DNA from: Azoarcus sp.
GTDB lineage: Bacteria > Pseudomonadota > Gammaproteobacteria > Burkholderiales > Rhodocyclaceae
Direction: 5' to 3'
NCBI GenBank assembly: GCA_031258965.1
Contig: JAIRMC010000061.1
Coordinates: 1-38,757 of the forward strand
Length of the DNA stretch: 38,757 nt
The notes beneath the pieces were generated by a model. The model worked only from the letters and a program-made list of their open reading frames with translations, made no database searches and was not told where the DNA came from. The position numbers were made by a program, and so were the translations under genes. How positions within the stretch are numbered: position 1 is the stretch's first letter; each line of letters starts with the position of its first letter. Positions 26,124 to 34,566 of the stretch are shown in pieces.

Positions 26124-27331
26124 GCCGTTATCGCTACCGCGCCTGCGACACGCGCGGAAACATCGTCCAGGGCCAGCTCGAAGCCGCGAATTCCGGCGAA
26201 CTCGACGCTCGCCTGCGCGCTCGCGGGCTGGAACTCCTCAGCGGCAAACCCGCGCCCGCCTGGGCAGGCAGGTTCCGGCGGCGCATTCCTCGACGCGAAC
26301 TGATCCATTTCTGCTTTCAACTCGAACAATTGCTCGACGCGGGCGTGCCAATGCTCGACGCGCTCGCCGACCTCGCCGATCCCGGCGAAGGCGACAGCCA
26401 TGCCGCCATGCAAGCGCTTGCGACCGACCTGCGCGCCGAAGTCGAACGCGGCCAGCCGCTTTCCGCCGCCATGGCCCGCCATCCGCAGGCTTTCGACGAC
26501 GTGTTTCGCGGCATGCTGCGTGCGGGCGAAACCACAGGCGACCCCGCTTCCGTGCTGCGCCAGATTGCCGCCGATCTTGCCCGCGCCGATGAAATCGCCG
26601 CGCAGGCCCGCAAGGCCGCTATTTACCCGACTGTCGTCATCGCCCTGCTCGGCGGCGCGGTGGTGGTCTCGCTGACCCAGGTCGTCCCCCAGGTTGCCAC
26701 GCTGTTTCACGCCAGCGGCGAAACGCTGCCGCTTCCGACGCGGATGCTGATCGGGTTCTCCGCCTGGTTCGGCCAATATGGCTGGCTGCCGCCGCTGGCG
26801 TTCCTCATACTTGCGGCGGGGTCTTCAGCGATAGCATCACGGCACGCCGGGTTCCGCCTCTGGCTGCACGCCCTCGCGCTGCGGCTGCCCCTGGTCGGGC
26901 CAATCCGGCAACGGCTGGCCCTGGCCCGCATCGCCAGCGTGCTCGCCATGCTCTACGCCAGCGGCGTCACTGTCATCGACGCGCTCACCAGCGCCGCGCG
27001 CGCAACGCCGAATCTGGCGATCCGCGCCGGTATTGAAACCGCTGGCGCACATATCGCTACTGGGCAGGGTATCGCCAGCGCGTTTGCGTCCACCGGCCTT
27101 TTTCCCCGCCTCGTCACCCGCATGCTGCACCTGGGCGAACAGACGGGGCGACTCGACAATGCCCTCGGCCAGCTCGTCTACTTCTACGAGCGCGATGCCC
27201 GCGAGGCTATCGAACGCTTGCAGGCCGCCATCGAACCCGCGCTGACCGTGGCAATGGGGCTGCTCATGATGTGGATCGCGCTCGCCGTCCTCGGCCCCGT
27301 CTACGACATCATCACCCGGCTGCCGGTCTGA
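26120..27331 (+). CDS. Type II secretion/type IV pilus platform protein, GspF/MshG-like
   Basis: 403 residues, the standard GspF length, with two T2SSF domains: the first with FCFQLEQLLDAGVPMLDALA and MLRAGETTGDPASVLRQIA, the second with ASVLAMLYASGVTVIDALTS and MLHLGEQTGRLDNALGQLV. Three membrane segments are visible: about residues 170-195 (AAIYPTVVIALLGGAVVVSL), 220-240 and the C-terminal AMGLLMMWIALAVLGPVYDI. The platform protein sits in the inner membrane and is turned by the cytoplasmic ATPase during pilus or pseudopilus assembly. The start (MSRYRYRACD) overlaps the upstream 53-codon ORF by ATGA. No ATPase gene accompanies it in the window. Confidence 0.93.
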   Translation: MSRYRYRACDTRGNIVQGQLEAANSGELDARLRARGLELLSGKPAPAWAGRFRRRIPRRELIHFCFQLEQLLDAGVPMLDALADLADPGEGDSHAAMQALATDLRAEVERGQPLSAAMARHPQAFDDVFRGMLRAGETTGDPASVLRQIAADLARADEIAAQARKAAIYPTVVIALLGGAVVVSLTQVVPQVATLFHASGETLPLPTRMLIGFSAWFGQYGWLPPLAFLILAAGSSAIASRHAGFRLWLHALALRLPLVGPIRQRLALARIASVLAMLYASGVTVIDALTSAARATPNLAIRAGIETAGAHIATGQGIASAFASTGLFPRLVTRMLHLGEQTGRLDNALGQLVYFYERDAREAIERLQAAIEPALTVAMGLLMMWIALAVLGPVYDIITRLPV

Positions 27332-27339
27332 GGCGCGCA

Positions 27340-28839
27340 ATGGAATATTTCATGCTCATCAATGCGCGAGGCCTTGAGGCGTGGCGATCCGCCCGGAACG
27401 GTATCGCGCGCGCGGCGACGTTTCCCGCCGCCGACCCCGAAGCGCCCGCGCGGCTGAACGGCTGGCTCGCGAGCGCACGCCGCCGCTGCATCCCGGTCGC
27501 CGACCTGGCCGATGAGCGCCACGTCATTGAACGGCTGCCGCGCGTCTCGAGCGCCGACCGGCAGCAGCTCATCGAACGGCGGCTGGCGCAACATTTTCCG
27601 GATACGCCGCTGACGAGCACAAGACCGCTGCCCGCCGCGCCCGGAGACCGCCCGCTCGAAGCCGTGCTGCTGGCTGCCCTGACCCGTCCGGCGGACATCG
27701 CGCCATGGCTGGAAATTCTGGGCGAAGCGGGGGCGAACGGCCTGACTGAAGTACGCGCGCCCACCAGTGTGCCCTTCCTGCTCGAACGCTGGTATCGCCG
27801 CCAACGCACACTCCCGGCGCAAGCGCTGCTGCTCACGCTTGGGGCGGGCGGCATGCGGCAGGTTTTCTTCCGCCATCGCCGCCTCACGTTTTCCCGCGTC
27901 ATTCCGGCAAGAGACGATGCCCTCGGCGACTGCCTGCCGGTTTACCGCGACGAACTCGCGCAAACCCTGGCATGGCTGCCCTCGCAGCGCCTGAGCGACA
28001 GACCGCCGCCAGTCAGGGTGCTGGCAACGGCGGACGATTTGGCGGTCCTGCGCGAGATCGCTCCCGCCGCAGGCGACGACATCGCGTTCATCGATCTCGC
28101 CCGGCATCTGGATAAGTGTGACGGCGACATGCCCCCGTCCGGCATCCTGGCGCTTGCCTTGCAGGAAGCGCGCCGTGCCGGCCCCCTCGGGCATTACGAA
28201 TGCCCACAGATGCGGCGCACCCGGCAGATTGCCCGCGCGCAGCGGATCGCGGTCGCACTCAGCATGACATTTACCGTATCCGGCCTGATCGCGGCGGCGA
28301 CCGACTTTGCCGCTGCCAAAAGCCTGCGCGAAGAAGCCGAACAGATTACCGCTAGGCAACAGGGTTTGCAGCGCGAAATCGACAACCTGAACGCAAATGC
28401 CGTCCAGGCAGCCGACGCCGGCAAACTCGACGCCTGGCTCGACAACTACGAGCGCCTCGTCCACGCCAAGGGAACCGCCCCCGCGACCGTCCTGCAAGCC
28501 GTCGCCGACCTGCTTGCCGAAGCGCCCTGGGCGCGTCTCGAAACGCTCGCCTGGGAACAAACCCAAAGCGGCCATACCCCGGCCCTACTGCCCGGATTCG
28601 CCACGAAAGACTTCCCCTCCGGGGAGGCGGCATCCGCCGTCGTCGCGCTGGAAATTTCGCTGAATGCCAACGCGCCGCCACCCAAACCGGCGGCGCTATC
28701 CCTAGCCGCGCGATGGCAGCGGCTGCGCGGCAGCCCGGCACAGGTCGAGGTCGACGGCGATACCGCCTTGCTACGATTTCGTGCCGCACTTCCATTGGCG
28801 GACACCGGAACATCGCTACGCCAAGCGAGCGCGCCATGA
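27340..28839 (+). CDS. PilM/PilN-type assembly protein, MshI-like
   Basis: 499 residues. The cytoplasmic N-terminal part (1-300) has a degenerate actin-like/PilM pattern, with the segment LLTLGAGGMRQVFFRHRRLT resembling MshI-like proteins. One membrane helix follows near 303-320 (IAVALSMTFTVSGLIAAATD), then a periplasmic coiled coil (KSLREEAEQITARQQGLQRE) and a PilN/GspL-like domain. This fusion order (PilM-like plus PilN-like) fits MshI/GspL, which link the ATPase side to the periplasmic alignment complex. It starts 8 bp after gspF and overlaps the next gene by ATGA. Confidence 0.65.
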   Translation: MEYFMLINARGLEAWRSARNGIARAATFPAADPEAPARLNGWLASARRRCIPVADLADERHVIERLPRVSSADRQQLIERRLAQHFPDTPLTSTRPLPAAPGDRPLEAVLLAALTRPADIAPWLEILGEAGANGLTEVRAPTSVPFLLERWYRRQRTLPAQALLLTLGAGGMRQVFFRHRRLTFSRVIPARDDALGDCLPVYRDELAQTLAWLPSQRLSDRPPPVRVLATADDLAVLREIAPAAGDDIAFIDLARHLDKCDGDMPPSGILALALQEARRAGPLGHYECPQMRRTRQIARAQRIAVALSMTFTVSGLIAAATDFAAAKSLREEAEQITARQQGLQREIDNLNANAVQAADAGKLDAWLDNYERLVHAKGTAPATVLQAVADLLAEAPWARLETLAWEQTQSGHTPALLPGFATKDFPSGEAASAVVALEISLNANAPPPKPAALSLAARWQRLRGSPAQVEVDGDTALLRFRAALPLADTGTSLRQASAP

Positions 28840-29432
28840 AACTGCCCGCGATTTTTCCCCTGCCGCCTTTACTGCGCCGCCCCCTACTTTTCTGCGTGGC
28901 GGCGGTCATCGCCGCATCGTCCATGTGGGTTCTTGCCGCCAGCATACACGCGGAGCAGGAGGCGGCGGCGCGCCGCGCGCGCACGGTGGTACAGACGCTC
29001 GAAACCCGTCTGATGCGCAGCCGCGAGGCCGAAACCCGCCACGCGGCGCTCGTGCAGCGCGTCGAGGCGCTGTCCGCGATGGCGGGCGAGGCTCCGGACA
29101 GTACCGAATGGGAACGGCTCGCCGGCCGGCTGGCCGAAGATACGCGAATCGCCAATATCGTCCTGCATGCGCAGTCAGAACCGATGCCCTCTCCCGCGCC
29201 TGCCGGCATACCCTCGATCGGGACGCATCGCTTACGGATAGACGCCAACCTGCTGCATGAGGAAGCCGTGCTCGCGCTCAATGCCATAGTCGTGGACATC
29301 CCCGCCCGCTTCATCCCATCGGGCTGCGCCCTGCGCCGTAAATCCGGCGCGACGGCTGCCATATTCACATTGCGGGTGCGATGCGAATTCGACTGGACGG
29401 CGCTCGCGCCGCCCGTGGAAAGGCCGCAATGA
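28836..29432 (+). CDS. PilO/MshJ-like inner-membrane assembly protein
   Basis: 198 residues: a short cytoplasmic N-terminus, one membrane helix at about 14-36 (LLFCVAAVIAASSMWVLAAS), a coiled coil (EQEAAARRARTVVQTLETRL) and a small periplasmic domain. Size, topology and position after the PilM/N-like gene match PilO, GspM or MshJ, although sequence resemblance is weak. ATGA overlaps on both sides indicate tight co-translation. Confidence 0.55.
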   Translation: MKLPAIFPLPPLLRRPLLFCVAAVIAASSMWVLAASIHAEQEAAARRARTVVQTLETRLMRSREAETRHAALVQRVEALSAMAGEAPDSTEWERLAGRLAEDTRIANIVLHAQSEPMPSPAPAGIPSIGTHRLRIDANLLHEEAVLALNAIVVDIPARFIPSGCALRRKSGATAAIFTLRVRCEFDWTALAPPVERPQ

Positions 29433-29824
29433 ACACTTTCGCACGCATCCTGCCGCTTGCCGCTTTGCTCCCCGCGCTGGCGACGGAACCGGCCAGCGCG
29501 CAGCAATCGACCATCTCGCTCAGCGGACGGGTTTTTTTCACCAACGCCGAGCGACGGGCGCTAGAAACAAAGGCGGTCTCCCCCGCCGCATCGCCGCCGG
29601 CTCCGCCCGCCGTGACGGCGAATCCGCGCCGTTTCGATGGCGCGCTGTGGCGCGGAAAGCAAATCGTCACGCTGTGGTTCGACGGCAAGGCGGACGATCC
29701 GACCAGCGATGCCGCCATCCGCATCATCGACGGCTCCCCGGCCATGACGCTCGATGGCCGTTCCAGGGCCTTGTTCCCCGGCGGAACATGGCCGCCACAA
29801 GACGCCGCCGGGGAAACGCCATGA
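29429..29824 (+). CDS. Small periplasmic protein, MshK/PilP-like by position
   Basis: 131 residues with a cleavable signal peptide (ILPLAALLPALATEPASA). The mature N-terminus ISLSGRVFFTNAERRALE has the GRxFFTxxER pattern seen in small proteins of MSHA-like loci. The remainder is Pro-rich, then a short beta-rich C-terminal part (GKQIVTLWFDGK). In MSHA-type operons a comparable protein (MshK) sits here, before the secretin gene mshL; in this locus no secretin follows and the next gene is a pilin-like protein. Family assignment rests mainly on context. Confidence 0.5.
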   Translation: MNTFARILPLAALLPALATEPASAQQSTISLSGRVFFTNAERRALETKAVSPAASPPAPPAVTANPRRFDGALWRGKQIVTLWFDGKADDPTSDAAIRIIDGSPAMTLDGRSRALFPGGTWPPQDAAGETP

Positions 29825-31077
29825 ATCCGCACCTTCTCCCCCGGCGCGCACGCGGCGGCATGCTCCTCGCCCTCACGATCCTGCTGCTGCTTTCGGTCGG
29901 CGCCACGCTCGCCGCCGCCCGGCACTTCCTCCACCAATCCGGGCGGCGAGCCGAGGCGCATAGCGCCGCAACGCTCGCCGAAGCCCGGGCGGCGCTCCTC
30001 GGCTATGCTCTCATCTACCCTGAATTGCACCCCGGACAAGGGCCGGGCTATCTGCCATGCCCCGACCAGGCCAACACCGGCTCGGCTCCCGGCGTAGCCT
30101 GCCATGCGCGCAACCTTGGCGCATTTGGCCGCTTCCCCTGGCGCACCCTGGGATTGCCGATACCCGCCAGCGGCCCCGGACAATGCCTGTGGTATGCCGT
30201 CTCCGGCAGCTTCAAGCACAACCCCAAAGCCCTGGCGCTCAACTGGGACAGCCCCGGACAATTCGAGATCGTCGACACCGCCGGGCGTATGCTCGGCGGC
30301 GAGGGGCACAGCGCCGTCGCGGCGCTCATCGCGCCGGGTATCGCGTTGCCAGGGCAGGCGCGCCCGCCCGCCGCCGCCTCCACGGGTGCGCAACGCTGCC
30401 CTGGCAGCGATAGCGCCGCCGCCGATCTCCCGGCGTTTCTCGACCGCGACTACGGCACTGGCTTCCCGGACGGCATCACCATCGTCCACGGCCTACCGGG
30501 ATCGGACGCCAACGACATCGTTGCCTGGCTCACCGTCGACGACATATTCAACGCGCTGCGCCTGCGCGGCGATTTTCCCGCCCTGATCGACACCGTGCTC
30601 GACACCGCCGCCGCGGTACTGGAAACCTGGCTCGACGCCCCCGGCCTCATCGCCGCGCACGCCGAAAGCATCGTCGGTGACCGGGCGCATGGCCGCTTCC
30701 CCGATGCCGCCGCCTCCGGTATCGCGCCGGAGGCGGCGAACGTATACGACAACTGGCACGACCAGTTGCGCTTCGTCGCCTGCACTGGCGAAAACGCTTG
30801 CCTGACGGCGGCGCTTGCCGACCCGGCCATATCGAACGCCGACGCCGTTACGGAAACATGCCGCGCCCTCGTCATCTTCGGCGGCGAGCGGCGGCGCGGC
30901 GACGCCCCGCAACGCCGCCGCGCTGAAAACGAACGTGCAGACCCGGCCCAATACCTCGAAGGCGAAAACCTCACGAGCTACACCTCCGGCATGGGCGGCT
31001 ACAGGGGTTTGCGCCATTACACCATCAGCGACCGGCATCAGCCCGCCAGCGAGGAGGTCATCCGATGCCTACCCTGA
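29821..31077 (+). CDS. Large pilin-like (pseudopilin) protein without Glu5
   Basis: 418 residues. The N-terminus has a basic leader, Gly-Gly and a hydrophobic helix (GGMLLALTILLLLSVGATLA) shaped like a prepilin helix, but lacks the Glu at +5, as in GspK/PilX-like minor subunits. The ectodomain starts with YLPCPDQ (near 77), GRFPWRTLGLP and a WYAV segment, then a long C-terminal region with YDNWHDQLRFVAC and QYLEGENLT. The LPCP...PWRTL module recurs in the next gene, so the two are likely paralogous in their exposed domains. Several Cys could form disulfides. ATGA overlap with the gene before. Confidence 0.7.
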   Translation: MNPHLLPRRARGGMLLALTILLLLSVGATLAAARHFLHQSGRRAEAHSAATLAEARAALLGYALIYPELHPGQGPGYLPCPDQANTGSAPGVACHARNLGAFGRFPWRTLGLPIPASGPGQCLWYAVSGSFKHNPKALALNWDSPGQFEIVDTAGRMLGGEGHSAVAALIAPGIALPGQARPPAAASTGAQRCPGSDSAAADLPAFLDRDYGTGFPDGITIVHGLPGSDANDIVAWLTVDDIFNALRLRGDFPALIDTVLDTAAAVLETWLDAPGLIAAHAESIVGDRAHGRFPDAAASGIAPEAANVYDNWHDQLRFVACTGENACLTAALADPAISNADAVTETCRALVIFGGERRRGDAPQRRRAENERADPAQYLEGENLTSYTSGMGGYRGLRHYTISDRHQPASEEVIRCLP

Positions 31078-31742
31078 ACACGTGCGGTCCCGCCCCTGGT
31101 TTTACCCTCATCGAAATGACCATCATGCTTGTCGTATTGAGCCTGCTCACCGGCGTATTCGTCGCGCCTCTCGCCGCCCGGATCGAAGCCAGCCAGCGCC
31201 GCGAAGCCGAGGCCCTGCTCGACGACATCGTCGAAGCCCTCATCGGTTTCGCCCTGCTCCATGGCCGTCTGCCCTGCCCGAGCATCGAGGCCGACCCCGC
31301 CAGCCCGGCTTACGGACTGGAACATCCCACGCCCTGCGCGGCGAATATTCCCGGCTACCTGCCTTGGCGCACGCTGGCCCTGCCCGCCCACGACCCTTGG
31401 GGCGGCCCGCGCGCCAGCGCCGCCGCCCCATGGACGGGGCATTGGCGCTACCTGCCGGACAAGAACTTCACGGCGGGCGCGATCACGCTTGCCACCCTGC
31501 CCAGCGGCGCCATCCAGATCCGCGACCACGACAACAACCCGATCACCACCGTCGAATCCCGTACCGTCGCCGTGGTGTATTCGACCGGCCCCAACCGCCG
31601 GGACGACGGCCGCAATGCCGCCTGGTCGCCTGCCGCGCCCGTGTTCGAAGCCGGAGAGCCGACGCCTGGCTTCGACGATCCCTTGCGCTGGATCGGCCAT
31701 CCGCTCCTCGTCGCCCGCCTTGCCCGAAGCGGACGGCTGTAA
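31065..31742 (+). CDS. Prepilin-type protein with LPCP/PWRTL ectodomain
   Basis: 225 residues. A 12-residue leader ends in Gly12, followed by FTLIEMTIMLVVLSLLTGVF, a canonical type III signal for prepilin peptidase (cleavage Gly12-Phe13, Glu at +5). The ectodomain has GRLPCPSIEADP, YLPWRTLALPAHDPWGG and a later HWRYLP, the same pattern as in the 418-residue protein upstream. A strong ribosome-binding site, GAGGAGG, lies 9 nt before the ATG, inside the previous gene, which it overlaps by 13 bp. Probably a minor pilin or pseudopilin. Confidence 0.85.
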   Translation: MPTLNTCGPAPGFTLIEMTIMLVVLSLLTGVFVAPLAARIEASQRREAEALLDDIVEALIGFALLHGRLPCPSIEADPASPAYGLEHPTPCAANIPGYLPWRTLALPAHDPWGGPRASAAAPWTGHWRYLPDKNFTAGAITLATLPSGAIQIRDHDNNPITTVESRTVAVVYSTGPNRRDDGRNAAWSPAAPVFEAGEPTPGFDDPLRWIGHPLLVARLARSGRL

Positions 31743-31784
31743 GCCCCAGGGCATTCCTCATCAACGCTTCACAAGGAGAACTCC

Positions 31785-32441
31785 ATGCGCAACAAGCAAA
31801 CCGAACCTCGTCAGACTGGTTTCACGCTGGTTGAAATTTCCATCGTCCTCGTCATCATCGGGCTGCTGCTCGGTGGCGTGCTCAAGGGCCAGGAATTGAT
31901 CGACAGCGCCAAGGCCAAGAATCTCGCCCAGGACTTCCGCACCGTGCCGATGCTTATCAACGCCTACCAAGACAAGTTCCGTGCCCTGCCCGGCGACGAC
32001 AGCCGCGCCATTGCCCACGTCTGCCCGGCCACGGACGCCGCTTGCACCGTCAATGGCGACGCCAACGGCAACATCGGCGGCAACTGGAACGACGAAACCG
32101 CGGACGCAACCGAAGCCATTTACTTCTGGCAACACATCCGCCTCGCCAACCTCGCCACCGGCGCGACCGGCATCGCCGACGCCGAATTCCTGCCGCTCAA
32201 CAGCGTGGGCGGGCGCATCGGCATCCAGGCGGGCGGCGCAACAGCCCCGCTGGGCGTCCCGGGCAGCTACGCCATGTGCTCGGCGGGCATCCCCGGCAAG
32301 CTCATCCGGCAACTCGACGGCATGCTTGACGATGGCGATCCGGCAAGCGGCGCGATGCGGGCGGGCGTCACCACCGCCACACCGATCGTTGCCGCCGATA
32401 TCGACGACGGCACGGTCTACGTCGCTTGCTTCGGCGTTTGA
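31785..32441 (+). CDS. Prepilin-type protein, candidate major subunit
   Basis: 218 residues. Leader MRNKQTEPRQTG, then FTLVEISIVLVIIGLLLGGV: a classical prepilin site (Gly12-Phe13, Glu at +5). The helix continues into LKGQELIDSAKAKNLAQDFR, a pattern common in type IV pilin-like proteins. Mid-region has RALPGDD and an Asn/Gly-rich loop (NGDANGNIGGNWNDE), and the end has one Cys pair candidate (CSAG, ACFGV). The 42-bp gap with its own AAGGAG site, unlike the overlaps upstream, suggests separately tuned, stronger expression, as expected of a main subunit. It ends at a strong hairpin. Confidence 0.85.
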   Translation: MRNKQTEPRQTGFTLVEISIVLVIIGLLLGGVLKGQELIDSAKAKNLAQDFRTVPMLINAYQDKFRALPGDDSRAIAHVCPATDAACTVNGDANGNIGGNWNDETADATEAIYFWQHIRLANLATGATGIADAEFLPLNSVGGRIGIQAGGATAPLGVPGSYAMCSAGIPGKLIRQLDGMLDDGDPASGAMRAGVTTATPIVAADIDDGTVYVACFGV

Positions 32442-32447
32442 AAAACG

Positions 32448-32493
32448 AACCGCGCGGACGCTCCCCTTTTGCCGGGAGGGCGTCCGCGCGGTT
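32448..32493 (-). terminator. Strong hairpin between convergent genes
   Basis: AACCGCGCGGACG (32448-32460) pairs with 32481-32493, extended by CTCCC/GGGAG across a two-base bulge; the loop is 8 nt. On the minus strand the stem is followed by CG and five T, so it terminates the gene ending at 32534. On the plus strand there is no T-tract, but the stem may still protect the 3' end of the pilin message. Confidence 0.78.
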
Positions 32494-32533
32494 ACCGGGC
32501 GATGATCTGCCCGAACGCTGACGGCGCTACTGC

Positions 32534-33259
32534 TTATTGACTGCTGCCGGCGGCGGCGTCGCTGCCGTTATTGCATGCGTAGCCGGTGCAGACAGGCGCC
32601 ACGGCTACCGCAAACTCTCTCGCGGGTTTGACGCAGCGGTTCGCGACGAGGATGCCGTTGATGTTGTTGTTGACGGAGATGATACTGGGGCGGCCTTTGT
32701 TGCTGCCACTCATCGGTTCGATGAGGTACATGGAGTAATCGGGCCTGCTGGAAGAGACAGTGTGGCTCCAGTAGCGGATCGCCGTGGTTCCCGTGACCAT
32801 GCCGAGGAGAGTGTTGTAGCCGCGGCTGAAGATTTCGTAGAGTTCTCTTTCGTTGGGAAGCCGCCATCCGGGGGCGCCGACGAGACCGTGATCGCACAAG
32901 GCGATGACGCCGGTCCAAGCGAGCGCGAAGGGGCCGTCGTAGGGGTAGACGCAGAGATCGCCGTCAGGAACGAAGAATTTGAATCTTTCAGCATAGGCCA
33001 TGCTGCTGTTGGCGATGATCGGCCCCTGGTACGCGCCGCCGGGAACAGTGTAGGTGCCCACGGGGCAGACGGGCGGGGTGTAGACGAGCGCGGGGGCGGC
33101 GGCAACGGCTGCGGGGGTGTAGGGATTGTAGGCGGCGGGCGGGGTGTAGGTGTATCGGGTGTAGGCGTTTGGAGCGGCCTGGGCGGATGCCATCACAGCA
33201 AGGGCCATGCCAGCCACGACGCCGAACAGGGAAAATCTGATGGGTTGATGCTGTTTCAT
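32534..33259 (-). CDS. Secreted DUF1566-like (Lcl C-terminal domain) protein
   Basis: 241 residues. A signal peptide (FSLFGVVAGMALAVMASAQA) is followed by a Pro/Tyr/Ala-rich low-complexity segment (repeats such as YTPPAAYNPYTPAAV, about residues 30-65) and a C-terminal domain with WRLPNERELYEI, IRYWSHT, YSMYLIEP and a late NRCV, a pattern known from DUF1566/Lcl-type extracellular domains. These domains occur in secreted or surface proteins; no biochemical function is established. Start has AAGGAG 8 nt upstream. It converges on the pilin cassette, so a shared surface role is possible but unproven. Confidence 0.75.
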   Translation of the reverse strand: MKQHQPIRFSLFGVVAGMALAVMASAQAAPNAYTRYTYTPPAAYNPYTPAAVAAAPALVYTPPVCPVGTYTVPGGAYQGPIIANSSMAYAERFKFFVPDGDLCVYPYDGPFALAWTGVIALCDHGLVGAPGWRLPNERELYEIFSRGYNTLLGMVTGTTAIRYWSHTVSSSRPDYSMYLIEPMSGSNKGRPSIISVNNNINGILVANRCVKPAREFAVAVAPVCTGYACNNGSDAAAGSSQ

Positions 33260-33324
33260 GATGCTCTCCTTTGCTCAAGCCGGTTGTGTAAGCAGATATA
33301 CGTATTGCAAATCTGGCGCTCCGC

Positions 33325-33330
33325 ATTATA
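33325..33330 (-). promoter_or_regulatory. Perfect TATAAT -10 hexamer upstream of the DUF1566-like gene
   Basis: Minus strand TATAAT at 33330-33325, about 65 bp before the start codon, in an AT-rich spacer (33260-33441). The -35 at 17 bp is GCACAT, a poor match, so an activator may be needed. Confidence 0.45.
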
Positions 33331-33441
33331 TGTCGTAGCAGATAGACATGTGCAGCTATCGTGCATATACATCGCAATAGTCTGTGCCTATATTGACGAC
33401 GCTACCCATACGCAAGGAATCAGGGTCATCCTAGCGACGGG

Positions 33442-34344
33442 CTACAACGGGGGGTCTGTAGGAGAAGGCGCGGAAAGTGGCGGTTCCGGCGCGGTCGCCG
33501 CGGGCGGCGGCTCTGGCGAAGAAGGGTCCGGAGAAGGCTCTGGCGGCTCCGGCGAATAAATCGGCACAGGATAAGGCGTGATAGACGCGGATCGCGGCGG
33601 TTTGGCCGGACGCGCGAGCGGGCGCGGAGCCGGAGCGCCCGGGGTGGCGGGCGGGTCTGTCCGGGGCGAGGGAGGCGCGGCGCGGGCGGGCGCGCGTGGA
33701 ACATTGAAGCCGCGCGGCGGCGGCGCGAAAGGTGCAATGGTGTATTGCCTGCCATGCCGTTCGCAATCGGCAAGTGTGTTGCCGATGTTTTTCTGGAAAT
33801 CGTCCGAGCTGTCCAGACCGTCTTCCGCTTGCGCTTTTTCTCCGGCCAGACTGCCATCCAGCGAAATGCCGGGCGAAAACAGCAGGGAACGAGCGAAGTA
33901 GAAATCTTCCTTTGCCGCTTTCGGATCGCCGCCCGCCCAGCGGTAAAGGATTTTCCCCTCCCGCCAGTAAACGACGACTTCTTTTCGCCGCCCGGTCTTT
34001 TTCTTGTCCCGGCTGGTGCGCGGCAGCACGTAGCCCACGGCGCAGAAGTGGTTTTCGTTCTTGAAGCTGTCGTCCATCCTACCGACGATCAGGTTCTTGA
34101 GTTCGATTTCGATGATGCTGAAATTGTATTCATTCTCGAATTCGAAATGCCCCGCCGGATAAATCTGCCTGAAGATGAGGGTCGAGAAATCTTCCTGCGT
34201 CTCCGGCGGCGGCGGCGCCGCCTCCCCTTGACCCGTCTGCTCCGGCTCCAGCGCCTCTTGCGCCGCAAGCGTTCGTTTTTCCATGCCGTTGTGCAGCAGC
34301 AGGGAAATCAGGAACAGCAGCGCGAAAATCGAAAGCAGTCTCAT
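33442..34344 (-). CDS. Uncharacterised exported protein with long proline-rich tail
   Basis: 300 residues from the ATG at 34344. The N-terminus is a membrane anchor or signal sequence (LLSIFALLFLISLLLHNGM). A middle globular part (about 55-200) contains FSTLIFRQIYPAGHFEFENE, IEIELKNLIVG and RRKEVVVYWREGKILYRWAG. The last 95 or so residues are almost entirely Pro/Ala/Ser/Arg with PEPP-type repeats, resembling cell-wall-spanning linkers. I do not recognise a family. An in-frame extension to 34455 is rejected because it would bury the signal-like segment. The gene stands upstream of the DUF1566-like gene on the same strand but 182 bp away. Confidence 0.6.
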   Translation of the reverse strand: MRLLSIFALLFLISLLLHNGMEKRTLAAQEALEPEQTGQGEAAPPPPETQEDFSTLIFRQIYPAGHFEFENEYNFSIIEIELKNLIVGRMDDSFKNENHFCAVGYVLPRTSRDKKKTGRRKEVVVYWREGKILYRWAGGDPKAAKEDFYFARSLLFSPGISLDGSLAGEKAQAEDGLDSSDDFQKNIGNTLADCERHGRQYTIAPFAPPPRGFNVPRAPARAAPPSPRTDPPATPGAPAPRPLARPAKPPRSASITPYPVPIYSPEPPEPSPDPSSPEPPPAATAPEPPLSAPSPTDPPL

Positions 34345-34526
34345 TTTGTTCCGGATGCGAATCCATGACCGGCATTGCCGGACTAGCGGGACGGGCGCGA
34401 TTTTTCCCGGAGCCGGACATGACGCCGGTACCGGCAGTGTTGAAAATGGCAACACGGGCGCATTCTAGCCGATCACTGAATTCAATTGCATCATCGCGGC
34501 GGCGAACCGTCCCGCGGCGTTTCTCG

Positions 34527-34535
34527 TGGGATAAT
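34527..34535 (+). promoter_or_regulatory. Extended -10 promoter candidate for the heptose operon
   Basis: TGGGATAAT: an extended -10 (TGn) directly before GATAAT, about 30 bp upstream of the hldA start. No good -35 is present, which extended -10 promoters tolerate. Confidence 0.4.
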
Positions 34536-34566
34536 CGCGCCTTCGATACGCCCCGGTGTCCGCTTC

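Noticed and set aside
32537-33559. 340-codon plus-strand ORF opposite the DUF1566-like gene
   Set aside because: The minus-strand frame has a signal peptide, ribosome-binding site and DUF1566 motifs; the plus frame has none and ends in Gly/Ser repeats complementary to the Pro-rich coding sequence.
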